Assembly (NCBI GenBank): GCA_027452165.1 | Contig: DAIDGX010000023.1 | Span: 124,001 to 188,000 of the forward strand | Direction of reading: 5' to 3' | From: Vulcanimicrobiota bacterium | GTDB taxonomy: Bacteria; Vulcanimicrobiota; Vulcanimicrobiia; Vulcanimicrobiales; Vulcanimicrobiaceae | Length of the DNA stretch: 64,000 bases | Part shown: piece after piece, positions 43,216-52,382 of the stretch | Numbering within the stretch: position 1 is the first letter of the stretch | How the letters are laid out: each line of letters opens with the position of its first letter | Position numbers and translations under genes: made by a program | Notes under the pieces: model-generated | What the model was told of the DNA's origin: nothing | The model's database searches: none | Seen by the model: the letters and a program-made list of their open reading frames with translations, nothing else

Positions 43216-44248
43216 CCGAGATGTCGCGACCCATGTTGTGACGCACCGTCGTCGGCACGCCCGCGCGATCCAGAATCGCGGCGAAGGCCCAAATGCGATC
43301 GTCGGTCGTTCCGGCAAACGGACCGTCCGGCGTGGTGTTGTATGGAATCAGATTCACGTGGTAGAGTTTTCCGCGCATCAAATCGGCGAGATCTTGCGCG
43401 CAGGCTTCCGTGTCGTTCACGCCCTGCAGCATGACGTACTCGAAGAAGACCTTGCGATTCGTTTTGGCCACGTAACGTTCGCATGCCGCCATCAGTTCGG
43501 AGGTCGAGAATTTCCGGTTGACCGGCATGATCGTGCTGCGCACCGCATCGTTCGGCGCGTGCAGCGAGATCGCGAGATTGACCTGCAGCCCCTCGTCGGC
43601 AAAGCGATCGATTCGATCGACCAATCCCACGGTCGAGATCGTGATATGGCGGTGCCCGAGGCCGAGTCCGTGCGGATCGTTGAGCAGGGCGACCGCTCCC
43701 ATCACCGCATCGTAGTTGTGGAAGGGCTCGCCCATACCCATGAAGACGACGTTGGTAATGCGCTTACCGCGGCCGCTTAGCTCGCGTGCGAAGAAGCGGG
43801 CTTGCGAGAAGATCTCGGTCGAGGTGAGGTTGCGTGTGTAGCCGGCTTGACCGGTCGAACAGAACGCGCACGCGAACGCGCAACCCGCCTGCGACGAAAT
43901 GCAGACCGTGGTGCGCTCGCCCTTGTGCTCCATCAGCACGGCCTCGACTTCGTTGCCGTCGTGTAGACGAAAGAGCCCCTTCGTGGTTTTCCCGTCGCGC
44001 GAACGCTGCATTACCACGGGTTCGACCGCACTAAAGGCCACGCCACGCTCGGCGAGTGCGGCGCGCAGCTCCTTTGGCAGCGTCGTCACCGCCTCGACGG
44101 TCTCGGCCAGCTCTTTGTTCGCAGCGCGATAGAGCTGACCGAGGCGGTAAGGTTTCAGTTCAAACGCCTGCGCAAAGGTACCCGTATCGGCAAAGCCGAG
44201 GCGTTGGGTGATATCGTCGAACCAGATAGCCTGGGGATCGCGCGTCAT
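43154..44248 (-). CDS. rlmN: 23S rRNA (adenine-2503-C2)-methyltransferase
   Basis: Radical SAM enzyme methylating A2503 of 23S rRNA and A37 of some tRNAs. At 364 aa it has the N-terminal helical domain (RLGQLYRAANKELAETVEAVTTL), the 4Fe-4S CxxxCxxC as CAFACAFC in SSQAGCAFACAFCSTG, GMGEPFHNYDAVM, GLVDRIDRFADEGLQVNLAIS, and C-terminal MQNINDTE-like VMLQGVNDTEACAQDLADL and ending with MGRDISAACGQL. The final codons (SQPKARKTTIV) are duplicated in altered form in R1. Start ATG at 44248. Confidence 0.97.
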   Translation of the reverse strand: MTRDPQAIWFDDITQRLGFADTGTFAQAFELKPYRLGQLYRAANKELAETVEAVTTLPKELRAALAERGVAFSAVEPVVMQRSRDGKTTKGLFRLHDGNEVEAVLMEHKGERTTVCISSQAGCAFACAFCSTGQAGYTRNLTSTEIFSQARFFARELSGRGKRITNVVFMGMGEPFHNYDAVMGAVALLNDPHGLGLGHRHITISTVGLVDRIDRFADEGLQVNLAISLHAPNDAVRSTIMPVNRKFSTSELMAACERYVAKTNRKVFFEYVMLQGVNDTEACAQDLADLMRGKLYHVNLIPYNTTPDGPFAGTTDDRIWAFAAILDRAGVPTTVRHNMGRDISAACGQLRADSQPKARKTTIV

Positions 44249-44298
44249 GACGCCCCTTTATACCACATTCCCGCGGCCCGCGCCGCATGCCCAGGACG

Positions 44299-44949
44299 TT
44301 AGAAGAGCGACGCCTGCTCGGGCGGCGCCTCGGCGGGCGCCTCGTCGAGCTTCGTGCGCACCGCCTTCAGGTCGCTCCACACCAGGCGCTTGACGGCGGT
44401 CAGTTCGCCCCCCGTCTGCCGCAGCACGTACGCGGGATGAAAGGTCGCGAGCAGCGGGATCCCGAGCGGTCCTTCGTACCACTGCCCGCGCATCTTCGTG
44501 ATTTGGAACTCACGCCCCAGAAACGACTTTGCGGCGGGCGCGCCAAGCGCCAAGATCACGCGCGGGCGAATGATATCGATTTGCTCGTCAAGATACGGGC
44601 GACAGTTGGCCATCTCGGCGGGCTCGGGAGCGCGATTTTTCGGCCCGCGCGGGCCGGGGAGCGTCGGGCGACACTTGACCGTGTTGCAGATATAGACGTC
44701 CTCGCGCGCAAGGCTGACCGCAGCGAGCATCTTCTCGAGGAGTTGGCCCGCACGGCCTACGAACGGCCTCCCAAGCAGATCTTCCGTCTCTCCCGGACCT
44801 TCGCCGATCACCATGACCTCGGCGCAGGGATTGCCCTCGCCGTACACGTTGTTACGGCGCTGCGCACCGATCTCGCAGCGGCGACATGCCGAGGCCGCGC
44901 CGGCGGCCTGCGCGAGCAAGCGCTCGCGCCGCGCCCGCTCCTCAAGCAT
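44299..44949 (-). CDS. udg: Uracil-DNA glycosylase, family 4 (Fe-S)
   Basis: Removes uracil from DNA. The family 4 markers are present: the N-terminal CRRCEIGAQR for the cluster, VYGEGNPCAEVMVIGEGPGETEDLLGRPFVGRAGQLL (GEGPGExED), CNTVKCRPTLP, and C-terminal LLATFHPAYVLRQ. Length 216 aa is usual. It overlaps the YbjQ-like gene by 8 bp and has rlmN 50 bp downstream on the same strand. Thermostable family 4 UDGs are known but this is widespread in ordinary bacteria as well. Confidence 0.95.
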   Translation of the reverse strand: MLEERARRERLLAQAAGAASACRRCEIGAQRRNNVYGEGNPCAEVMVIGEGPGETEDLLGRPFVGRAGQLLEKMLAAVSLAREDVYICNTVKCRPTLPGPRGPKNRAPEPAEMANCRPYLDEQIDIIRPRVILALGAPAAKSFLGREFQITKMRGQWYEGPLGIPLLATFHPAYVLRQTGGELTAVKRLVWSDLKAVRTKLDEAPAEAPPEQASLF

Positions 44950-45289
44950 CGTGCGAGCCTTCGGGCACGAGCAGGACCGCCTCGCCGAAGGCCACCACCT
45001 TGCACGAGCCGTCGCTATCTTCGGAGACGTGAAAACTCAGCCCGATCACGGCGTTCGCACCGAGCGCATTTGCCCGAGCGAGGAGCGTGTCGAGCGCTTC
45101 GTGCCGCACGTGCTCGGCGTCGCTCAGGTACTCTTGTGCGGCAAGCCCGATCAGCATGCCCAGGCTGCGAAAGGTGGAGCGGAAGCGATTGCGCTGGCGG
45201 CTGGCAATGCCGGAGACGTAGCCATAACGGCGCGCGATCGCGACGCCGTCGAGATCATCGAAGGTGACGACGTTCTCGGGTGCGATCAT
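44942..45289 (-). CDS. YbjQ/UPF0145 family protein
   Basis: A 115-aa protein with the YbjQ fold: MIAPENVVTFDDLDGVAIARRYGYVSGIAS, followed by a helix and the conserved LGANAVIGLSFHVSEDSDGSCKVVAFGEAVLL. The family forms pentamers and is sometimes called heavy-metal binding, though no biochemical function is firmly shown. It is the upstream member of the udg pair with an 8-bp overlap. It is divergent from the GT9 gene, and 42 bp separates them. Confidence 0.88.
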   Translation of the reverse strand: MIAPENVVTFDDLDGVAIARRYGYVSGIASRQRNRFRSTFRSLGMLIGLAAQEYLSDAEHVRHEALDTLLARANALGANAVIGLSFHVSEDSDGSCKVVAFGEAVLLVPEGSHDA

Positions 45290-45331
45290 GCAGGCGCCCG
45301 CACCGCGCGAGCGGGAACAACGGCTACCGTC

Positions 45332-46309
45332 ATGACCGATTCTTCACCGTCGGTGCTCGTGATCCGCCTCGACGCGATCGGCGACGCGCTCGCACTTACG
45401 CCGCTGCTCGCCGCATTTGCCGGTCGTGGCATTGCGGTCGATCTGGTGCTGCGTGCCGTTAACGCCGAAATCTTCTCCTCGCGCGCGGCGCGCGAGGTAT
45501 TCGTAGCACCGTTTGCGTTACGTTCGAGCACGCGCGCAAATCGCGCTGCGATCGCCACCTTCGGCGCGATGCTACACGAGCGCGGATACTCGCACGTCCT
45601 CGTCGCGACCGAGGATCCCGCAGGCTACCGGCTCGCGCGCGCGGTGGACGCGCCGGTACGCGTCGGCTTCACCAACGGGTGGGGCAAGCCGTTCAAGACT
45701 CTGTGGGCGCACATGCTGCTCACTTCGACCGTGGTACGCAGCGCCGGCCTCGATCCAAACGCCCCGCACGAGGTTGACGTGCTCTTCTCACTCGCGGCAT
45801 CGTTCCTCGAAGGCGAAACGCCTACGCGCGATCCGGAACTTCTGCGGCCATTCGTACTCGATCGCGACATCGCACGCGGCGAGACCGTCGTGGTACAAGT
45901 GAGCGACAAGTGGGAGCGGCTCGGCATCGCCTTCGGCGAGGTCGTACGGACAGTCCACGCCTGCGCCGCGCTTGCGCCGCTGCGGCTGATCGCTGCCCAC
46001 AACGAGGCGGACTACGCCGATCGCCTCGCGCGGGCCACGCAGCGCACGGTCGAACGTTTCGCAACCCTCGAGCCCTGGAAAGAAGCTATCGGAGCGGCAC
46101 GCGCGCTCGTCGCGCCCGACTCCGGTGCGCTCCACGTGGCCGGCATGGTGGGCACACCAACCGTCGCCGTTTTTCCGCCAATCGCCGATTTTTCGTTACA
46201 AGCGGCACGCTGGCGCCCGTGGGCCGCGCCATATTCGCTCGTGCGCGCTGACGACGGATGGCCGGCACGCGCCGCCGATGCGCTTGCGTCGTTGCTCGCC
46301 GGCGCTTAG
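45332..46309 (+). CDS. Family 9 glycosyltransferase (heptosyltransferase-like)
   Basis: A 325-aa GT-B fold enzyme of the heptosyltransferase family that adds sugars to lipid-linked or LPS acceptors. N-terminal ILVIRLDAIGDALALTPLLAAF (with the usual GD), VGFTNGWGKPFKT, and C-terminal ALVAPDSGALHVAGMVGTPTVAVFP are the family signatures (SG..H..aa). No waa or rfa genes accompany it, so the acceptor is unknown. ATG at 45332. It converges on the DUF2079 gene, sharing 4 bp. Confidence 0.88.
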   Translation: MTDSSPSVLVIRLDAIGDALALTPLLAAFAGRGIAVDLVLRAVNAEIFSSRAAREVFVAPFALRSSTRANRAAIATFGAMLHERGYSHVLVATEDPAGYRLARAVDAPVRVGFTNGWGKPFKTLWAHMLLTSTVVRSAGLDPNAPHEVDVLFSLAASFLEGETPTRDPELLRPFVLDRDIARGETVVVQVSDKWERLGIAFGEVVRTVHACAALAPLRLIAAHNEADYADRLARATQRTVERFATLEPWKEAIGAARALVAPDSGALHVAGMVGTPTVAVFPPIADFSLQAARWRPWAAPYSLVRADDGWPARAADALASLLAGA

Positions 46310-47643
46310 TTACACGGCGCGAGGTTACGATACAATCCGATCTCGTCATGAACAAAGATCGGCACGTAATCGCCATCGGCCACCAGTGCCTGGACCGTCG
46401 CGCCGTACTCTTGCAATCGCGGCGAATGCGGGTACGCGGTATCGACGAGAATGAAGCATGCGTCGGTTGCAACGGTCGGGTCTTCGGGCAGCACGCGCGC
46501 GTAGGGATCGCGCAAGGCAAGGTGCGTGAACGCCTCCTCCTGCGTTGCAATCGAGATACCGCGCGGAAGGCTCGCGAGCACCGCATCCAGCCGCACGTCG
46601 CGTGCCTCGCGCGGTCGCAGGTTCAGGCCCGGGTGCATGGGATTAGCGACGGCAAGCTCCAACACGCAAAGACCGATGCACCACGCAAGCGTCCGCTTGG
46701 CGCGGTCGGGCGGCATCGCGCGCACGGCGAACGCGAACGCGACGAGCACATATCCCATCCAGGCGCCTGCGTAATGCGTCCCCATCGTGTATGTGGTGGA
46801 CATACGCGAGAGCAGCACTTCGGCAAGCGGCGCCGCCGCCAGCCACATCATCCCCGAGCGAAACGGCATAAAAAGTAGCGGCAAAAACGCCAGCACCACG
46901 AAACCCAGGCGAGCCACGATGCCGCTATGCAGCAGCGCGCCGAAATCCGCCGCGTTCCAGGCGTAGAAACGCGTCGGCGACCAGTGCGGATTCGCTGCGG
47001 CGTGCGGCTGGATCACGAGGAAAAAGAGTCCCAGTACGGCGAGCGCAACGACGGCAACGGCCGCTGCCGCGCGTCCCGCGTCGCTGCCACGATACCGCCA
47101 GGCGCCGAGCGCGCCGGCGATCGCAACGAAGATCGCCTGATCCTCTTTGATCGCAAGCGTCACGAGTGCGAACGTCACGGCCATGGCGAGCATGCCCGCG
47201 TCAAACGCCCAGAACATCCACGCAACGGCAGCCGGCGCAAGACCGTTTTCGTGAAAATCGTTGAACACGAGCCCGGCAAGCGCCGGATACAGCGCCACCA
47301 CGAGCGCGCCCATGCGCGCGAGCGCCACCCCGCCGCGACGCTCGATCAGTGCATAGACCGGCGGCATTGTCAGAGCACCGGCGAGCGCTTGTACGAACAC
47401 GAGCGTCAGCGGCGAGTGCCACAGCCACAACGCAACGCCGACGAGGTACAGGATGGGCGAAAAATGAAACGCCCAGTGACTGCCTTCGACTTGATTGCAG
47501 AAGCATCCGAACGCGCTCGCCACCGTCTGCGCGAAGATGCCTAAATCGACGAAATTGCGATGCGCCGCGTAACGAATCGCTCCGAGCCACGTGAAGAGGG
47601 CGGTATAGACCACAACCGCGATCCAGAGTGCACGATCTCGCAT
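46306..47643 (-). CDS. DUF2079 family membrane protein
   Basis: A 445-aa polytopic protein with about ten TM segments and the DUF2079 motifs: FVDLGIFAQTVASAFG, VEGSHWAFHFSPILYLVG, AFALVTLAIKEDQAIFVAI, and C-terminal SMTYTMGTHYAG-like STTYTMGTHYAGAWMGYV. The N-terminus is a TM helix in GALRYAAHRNFVDLG context. DUF2079 resembles GT-C or oligosaccharyl-type membrane enzymes, but function is unproven. ATG at 47643; the prfB stop lies just upstream. The tail (PRLQEYGATVQALV) reads like a soluble lobe. The adjacent GT9 gene would suit envelope-glycan work. Confidence 0.82.
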   Translation of the reverse strand: MRDRALWIAVVVYTALFTWLGAIRYAAHRNFVDLGIFAQTVASAFGCFCNQVEGSHWAFHFSPILYLVGVALWLWHSPLTLVFVQALAGALTMPPVYALIERRGGVALARMGALVVALYPALAGLVFNDFHENGLAPAAVAWMFWAFDAGMLAMAVTFALVTLAIKEDQAIFVAIAGALGAWRYRGSDAGRAAAAVAVVALAVLGLFFLVIQPHAAANPHWSPTRFYAWNAADFGALLHSGIVARLGFVVLAFLPLLFMPFRSGMMWLAAAPLAEVLLSRMSTTYTMGTHYAGAWMGYVLVAFAFAVRAMPPDRAKRTLAWCIGLCVLELAVANPMHPGLNLRPREARDVRLDAVLASLPRGISIATQEEAFTHLALRDPYARVLPEDPTVATDACFILVDTAYPHSPRLQEYGATVQALVADGDYVPIFVHDEIGLYRNLAPCN

Positions 47644-47644
47644 G

Positions 47645-48755
47645 CTACGTCGTCGCGAGCGTTCGTCTTGACTGCAGGTAGGGCCAGATGAAGGTATCGA
47701 TATCGCCGTCGAGCACGCCTTGGGCATTGCCCGTCTCGACGTTCGTACGATGGTCCTTGACCAGCTGATATGGCTGAAGCACGTACGAGCGAATCTGCGA
47801 GCCCCATTCGTTCGCTTGGCGTTCGCCGCGCAATTCGCTGAGTTTCGCGTTGCGCTCTTCGATCGCCCGTTGGGCCAGCTTCGCGCGCAGGATGTTCATC
47901 GCCACGTCGCGGTTTTGTGCCTGCGAGCGCTCTTGTTGCGAGGCGACGATGATGCCGCTCGGCTCGTGGATGATACGCACCGCGGACTCGGTTTTGTTGA
48001 CGTACTGTCCGCCCGCGCCGCCCGACTTGAATGTTTCGATGCGTAGGTCGTCCGGGCGAATTTCGACGCCGACATCTTCATCGGCTTCGATCTCGGGGAT
48101 AACGTCGACCGCGGCAAACGAGGTATGGCGGCGATGCGCCGCGTCGAACGGCGAGAGGCGTACGAGCCGGTGCACGCCTCGCTCGCTCTCGAGCATGCCG
48201 TATGCGTTACGGCCGCGCACGAAGAACGTCACGGACTTCAATCCGGCCTCTTCGGCCGGCGACTCATCGACGACCGAGGTGGCAAAGCCCTTTTGGTCGG
48301 CCCAACGCAGGTACATACGCAGCAACATTTGCGTCCAATCGGCGGCGTCCACGCCGCCGGCGCCGGCAAAGATGCTTACGATCGCGCCGTGCGCGTCGAA
48401 CTCTCCGTCAAAATTGGCCGCCATTTCCAACTCGTCGAGCGTGGCACCGGCTTGCGCGAGCGAACGATCGACCTCGGCGCTCGCGCTTTCGTCATCCGCG
48501 AAAAGCTCGAGCAACTCGCGCGCGTCGGAGAGCGCGCGATCCACACCGTCGATACGGCCGATCTCCTCGCGGAGATCGGCCAGCTCTTTCATCGCGCGTT
48601 GGGCGCGTTCGGGGTCGTTCCAGAACGTTTCCGCACGCGAACGTTCATCAAGCTCGCTGATTGAGCGGACCTTCCGAGCGTAGTCAAAGACGCTCCTTGA
48701 GCGTCGAGAGACGCTCGGAGAGGCGCGAAATCATCGTAATCTGGCTATCGCTCAT
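47645..48755 (-). CDS. prfB: Peptide chain release factor 2, with programmed +1 frameshift
   Basis: Terminates translation at UGA and UAA. The first 23 codons (MSDSQITMISRLSERLSTLK...) run from the ATG at 48755 to CTT at 48689-48687, then meet an in-frame TGA (48686-48684). Skipping one base (48686) and reading GAC gives DYARKVRSISELDERSRAET, which continues into the RF2 body: 369 aa in total. Further motifs are GGVDAADWTQMLLRMYLRW, the GGQ in SGGAGGQYVNK, and SQQERSQAQNR. The slippery site CTTTGAC is preceded by AAGGAG at exactly the 3-base spacing known from Escherichia coli. The frameshift makes RF2 self-regulating. Confidence 0.95.
48683..48698 (-). promoter_or_regulatory. prfB programmed frameshift element
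   Basis: On the minus strand AAGGAG (48698-48693), a CGT spacer, CTT, TGA, then C: the standard RF2 recoding site with Shine-Dalgarno-like sequence 3 nt before the slippery codon. When RF2 is scarce, ribosomes pause on UGA and slip +1. Confidence 0.95.
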
Positions 48756-48860
48756 GGCCGTAAACGCATTCTTCCGCTGCGCCAAGCTCCCTTGTCGGGC
48801 GTGGCTGCGCGCGTGATGGAGCAACGTTCGCTTTTCCCTACATGGAGGCTCGCGAAGGAC

Positions 48861-49664
48861 ATGAACGTTCAGCTTCTCGATCGCCCGCTCGAAGCAGCAG
48901 GTGCTCCTCTCTCGCAATTTGGCAACCTTGGGTTTGGAGCGCCGGCACCGCTCGGCGGCACGCCCGGTGGAAGCGATGCGATCGCACGGGTCGTGCCGCC
49001 CAGCATTCCGGCGGCAAATCCGGTTGGATCGGCGAGCGACACCGGCGGGCTCGGCGGACTGATCGGAAGCTTGCTTTCGCAGATCGCCTCGCTCCTTGCG
49101 CAGTTCTTTGGCGGCGCGAGCGCAAACGAGCAATACTTTGCAAACGCGCAGGGCGGATCGGTCGGCGATCCGCACCTCTCGTTCAACGGAAGCACCTGGG
49201 ACAACATGCAAGGACAGGGCGATCTCTTGCAGTCCGACTCGATTCCGGGCGGATATCAGCTCTCCACCAGCACCACTGCTCCGGACGCAAACGGCGTCAC
49301 CTATAACCAGCAAGCGAGCATCACCACGAACTTCGGCCAAACGTGCGTCTCGCTCGATAAGACCGGCGCCGCGACGGTGCAACAAAACGGCACGAGCTAT
49401 CCGGTTGCCCCGGGCACCTCGTACGATCTCGGAAACGGCGAATTCGTCTCGCGCGACCAAAACGGCACGCTCACGGTCACCACGCAAAACGGGATCGGCG
49501 GGCAGATTACGACCACGATGCAAAGCAATGGCGTCGGCGTCGACGTGCGTACGAGCGCCAACAATCTCGATCTCGGTGGCACGCTCGTGAACGGTGCGCC
49601 AGGAGCATCGCAGCCACCGGCGATTCCGAGCCCGATCCCGACGCCGATTCGCTACCGGTTTTAG
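48861..49664 (+). CDS. Exported or surface protein with von Willebrand D-like (GDPHL) segment
   Basis: A protein of 267 aa with no classical signal peptide. The first 100 residues are Ala/Gly/Pro-rich ([18 protein letters not shown], ending [22 protein letters not shown]), which could act as a flexible or membrane-associating region. From about residue 117 it has [20 protein letters not shown], which resembles the GDPHxxTFDG start of von Willebrand type D domains. After this the chain is beta-rich with two Cys. The ATG at 48861 is likely; ATGs upstream (48792, 48816) are possible. It is divergent from prfB and overlaps the secA stop by 4 bp. Confidence 0.75.
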   Translation: MNVQLLDRPLEAAGAPLSQFGNLGFGAPAPLGGTPGGSDAIARVVPPSIPAANPVGSASDTGGLGGLIGSLLSQIASLLAQFFGGASANEQYFANAQGGSVGDPHLSFNGSTWDNMQGQGDLLQSDSIPGGYQLSTSTTAPDANGVTYNQQASITTNFGQTCVSLDKTGAATVQQNGTSYPVAPGTSYDLGNGEFVSRDQNGTLTVTTQNGIGGQITTTMQSNGVGVDVRTSANNLDLGGTLVNGAPGASQPPAIPSPIPTPIRYRF

Positions 49665-52327
49665 TCGCTATCGGCTCCGTGACACTTCTTGTATTTCTTG
49701 CCGCTGCCACACGGACACGGATCGTTTCGGCCGATCTTGGCCTCTCCGCGCTGCACCGGCTTCGCCGGTTCATCGCCATCCAAGTTGGTATGCAGTTGCT
49801 GAGCGCGACGCTGCGCTCCGGGCACCGGCCCAAGCAACTGTTCGGCTTGGGCGGGCGAGAGGCGCCCCGCACCGGCACCGACCGCGGCGGGCTGCGCCGT
49901 CATCGCGCCGCTCGGAATCGGCTCGAACTGGGGCGCCTGCGAACCGAGCGGCATCTCCATGCCTTCGGGCGGCGGACCATGCTCGATTTGCACGCGAAAG
50001 ACGCTCTTAACGGCCTCTTCGGCGATGTTGTTTTTGAGCGATTCAAAGATCTCGTACGCTTCCTTTTCGTACTCGACTCGTGGATCTTTCTGACCGTAGC
50101 CGCGAAGGCCGATACCGGTCTTCAAGTGGTCCATCACGTACAGATGATCGACCCATTGACGATCGATGATCGGGAGTAACAAATAGCGCTGCTCGACGAC
50201 GCGCAGCACCTCCGGCGTCACCTCGGCTTCTTTTGCCTCATACGCGGCCACACCGTGATCGCGCAGCATGCGGCGAATCTCCTCACGATCCTTGCCGGAG
50301 AGATCTGCAACGGTCAGCGCCTGCTTGACCGGGAAGAACGTATCGATGACGTCGAGCACCTCTTGCAGGTCCCACTCACCTGGATGGGTATTCTCGGGCG
50401 CATTATTATCGATCGCTTCGTCGATCTTGGCTTCGAGCGACTGCAGCACGAACGCGCGCGAATCGAACGTGCCTTCAAGGATCGCTCGTCGATCGGCATA
50501 AATGATCTCGCGCTGCTTATTCATCACGTCGTCGTATTCTAGGACGTGTTTGCGGATCTCGTAGTTGTGGTTCTCGACCTTACTTTGCGCGCGCTCGATC
50601 GATTTGGTCACCAGGCCCGATTCGATCGGTTGCTCGTCGGTAAAGCCTACGCGATCCATGATACTCGTCATGCGCTCGCCGCCAAACAGACGCATGACCT
50701 CGTCTTCCAGCGAAATATAGAACCGGGTCGATCCCGGATCGCCCTGACGGCCCGAACGGCCGCGCAACTGATTGTCGATGCGGCGTGATTCGTGGCGTTC
50801 GGTTCCGATGATATGGAGGCCGCCTTTGGCAGCGACGCCCTCTCCAAGCTTGATATCGGTACCGCGGCCAGCCATGTTGGTCGCGATCGTCACCTGGGCT
50901 TCTTGTCCCGCGTCCTTGACGATCTCGGCTTCCTGCTCGTGATACTTGGCATTAAGCACGTTACAGTCGACACCGCGACGGCGTAACATCGAGGCCAGCA
51001 ACTCGCTCTTCTCGATCGAACGCGTGCCAACGAGCACCGGACGTCCCTTCCCGTGTTCCGCGATGATTTCGTTGACGACGGCCTCGAACTTCGCCTTTTC
51101 AGACTTATAGACGATGTCGGAATGATCTTTACGGGCCATTGCCTGGTTCGTCGGGATGACAACCACGTCAAGACCATAGATATCGCGAAACTCGCGTTCT
51201 TCGGTCTTGGCCGTTCCCGTCATACCGGCCAGGTGTTCGTAAAGCCGGAACAGGTTTTGGAAGGTGATCGTCGCGAGCGTTTGATCTTCGCCGCGCACCT
51301 TGATGCCTTCTTTGGCTTCGATGGCTTGGTGAATGCCGTCGGAGTAACGGCGTCCCTCCATCAAGCGACCGGTAAACTCATCGACGATGACCACTTCGCC
51401 GTCTTTGACCATGTACTGCTGATCGCGGTGGAACAGGTTCCATGCTTTGAGCGCGGCGTTTAACTGGTGCGCGAGTTCGATGTTACGCTGATCGTAAAGG
51501 TTCGAGATACCGAGCATCTTCTCGACCTTCGCAACGCCTGCTTCCGTAATCGGAACCGCATGCGCTTTCTCATCGACCGTGTAATCCTCGCCCTTCTTCA
51601 AGCGCGGGATGATCTTCGCGAAGTTATCGTAGAGTTCGGTTGACTCGTTTGACGGGCCGCTGATGATGAGCGGTGTGCGCGCCTCATCGACAAGAATCGA
51701 ATCCACTTCATCGACGAGCGCAAAATAAAGCTGCCGCTGCACGAGATCCTCGACCTGCCACGCCATGTTGTCGCGCAGGTAGTCGAATCCAACCTCGTTG
51801 TTGGTCACGTAGGTCACGTCGCAATTGTATTGTTCGCGACGCTGTGCAGGGTCGAGCCCGTGTTGAATGACGCCAACCGTCAGTCCCAGGAAGCGGTAGA
51901 GCGGTCCCATCCATTCGGCGTCGCGGCGCGCGAGGTAGTCGTTGACCGTCACGACGTGGGCACCGTTGCCCTCGAGCGCCCGTGCATAGACCGGCAGCGT
52001 TGCGACCAGCGTCTTGCCTTCGCCGGTCTTCATCTCGGCAATGCGTCCCTCGACGAGAACTTGGCCGCCCATGATCTGCACGTCGAAGTGACGCATGCCG
52101 AGCACGCGCTTTCCCGCTTCGCGAACAACCGCGAAAACCTCGGGAAGCATCTCTTCGAGCGTCTCGCCATCAGCGAGGCGCGCGCGAAATTCATCGGTCT
52201 TCGCACGTAACTCATCGTCACTGCGAGCTTGCATCTCGGACTCGAGCGCGTTCACTCGCTCTGCGGTGCGGCGCAGCCGTGCGACTTCGCGCTCGTTGCC
52301 GTCAAAGAGGGTCTTCAGGAATGCCAT
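49661..52327 (-). CDS. secA: Protein translocase ATPase SecA
   Basis: Drives preprotein export through SecYEG. At 888 aa it has all domains: NBD1 with Walker A in [15 protein letters not shown] and [19 protein letters not shown], the preprotein cross-linking domain, NBD2 with [18 protein letters not shown] and [16 protein letters not shown], and a C-terminal zinc-binding tail [19 protein letters not shown]. The helical scaffold and wing sit between. The kinase gene ends 56 bp upstream of its start. It overlaps the vWD-like gene's end by 4 bp on the other strand. Confidence 0.98.
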   Translation of the reverse strand: MAFLKTLFDGNEREVARLRRTAERVNALESEMQARSDDELRAKTDEFRARLADGETLEEMLPEVFAVVREAGKRVLGMRHFDVQIMGGQVLVEGRIAEMKTGEGKTLVATLPVYARALEGNGAHVVTVNDYLARRDAEWMGPLYRFLGLTVGVIQHGLDPAQRREQYNCDVTYVTNNEVGFDYLRDNMAWQVEDLVQRQLYFALVDEVDSILVDEARTPLIISGPSNESTELYDNFAKIIPRLKKGEDYTVDEKAHAVPITEAGVAKVEKMLGISNLYDQRNIELAHQLNAALKAWNLFHRDQQYMVKDGEVVIVDEFTGRLMEGRRYSDGIHQAIEAKEGIKVRGEDQTLATITFQNLFRLYEHLAGMTGTAKTEEREFRDIYGLDVVVIPTNQAMARKDHSDIVYKSEKAKFEAVVNEIIAEHGKGRPVLVGTRSIEKSELLASMLRRRGVDCNVLNAKYHEQEAEIVKDAGQEAQVTIATNMAGRGTDIKLGEGVAAKGGLHIIGTERHESRRIDNQLRGRSGRQGDPGSTRFYISLEDEVMRLFGGERMTSIMDRVGFTDEQPIESGLVTKSIERAQSKVENHNYEIRKHVLEYDDVMNKQREIIYADRRAILEGTFDSRAFVLQSLEAKIDEAIDNNAPENTHPGEWDLQEVLDVIDTFFPVKQALTVADLSGKDREEIRRMLRDHGVAAYEAKEAEVTPEVLRVVEQRYLLLPIIDRQWVDHLYVMDHLKTGIGLRGYGQKDPRVEYEKEAYEIFESLKNNIAEEAVKSVFRVQIEHGPPPEGMEMPLGSQAPQFEPIPSGAMTAQPAAVGAGAGRLSPAQAEQLLGPVPGAQRRAQQLHTNLDGDEPAKPVQRGEAKIGRNDPCPCGSGKKYKKCHGADSD

Positions 52328-52382
52328 ACCGGGTTGTAACGTTCTCCGTGATGAGGTGTTTCTGCTGCGGGGCGGTGGGGAC

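Noticed and set aside
48684-49523. Long minus-strand open frame (279 codons) overlapping the vWD-like gene
   Set aside because: Only its last 23 codons are used, as the first part of prfB before the frameshift. The rest is antisense to the vWD-like gene and has no ribosome site or domain.
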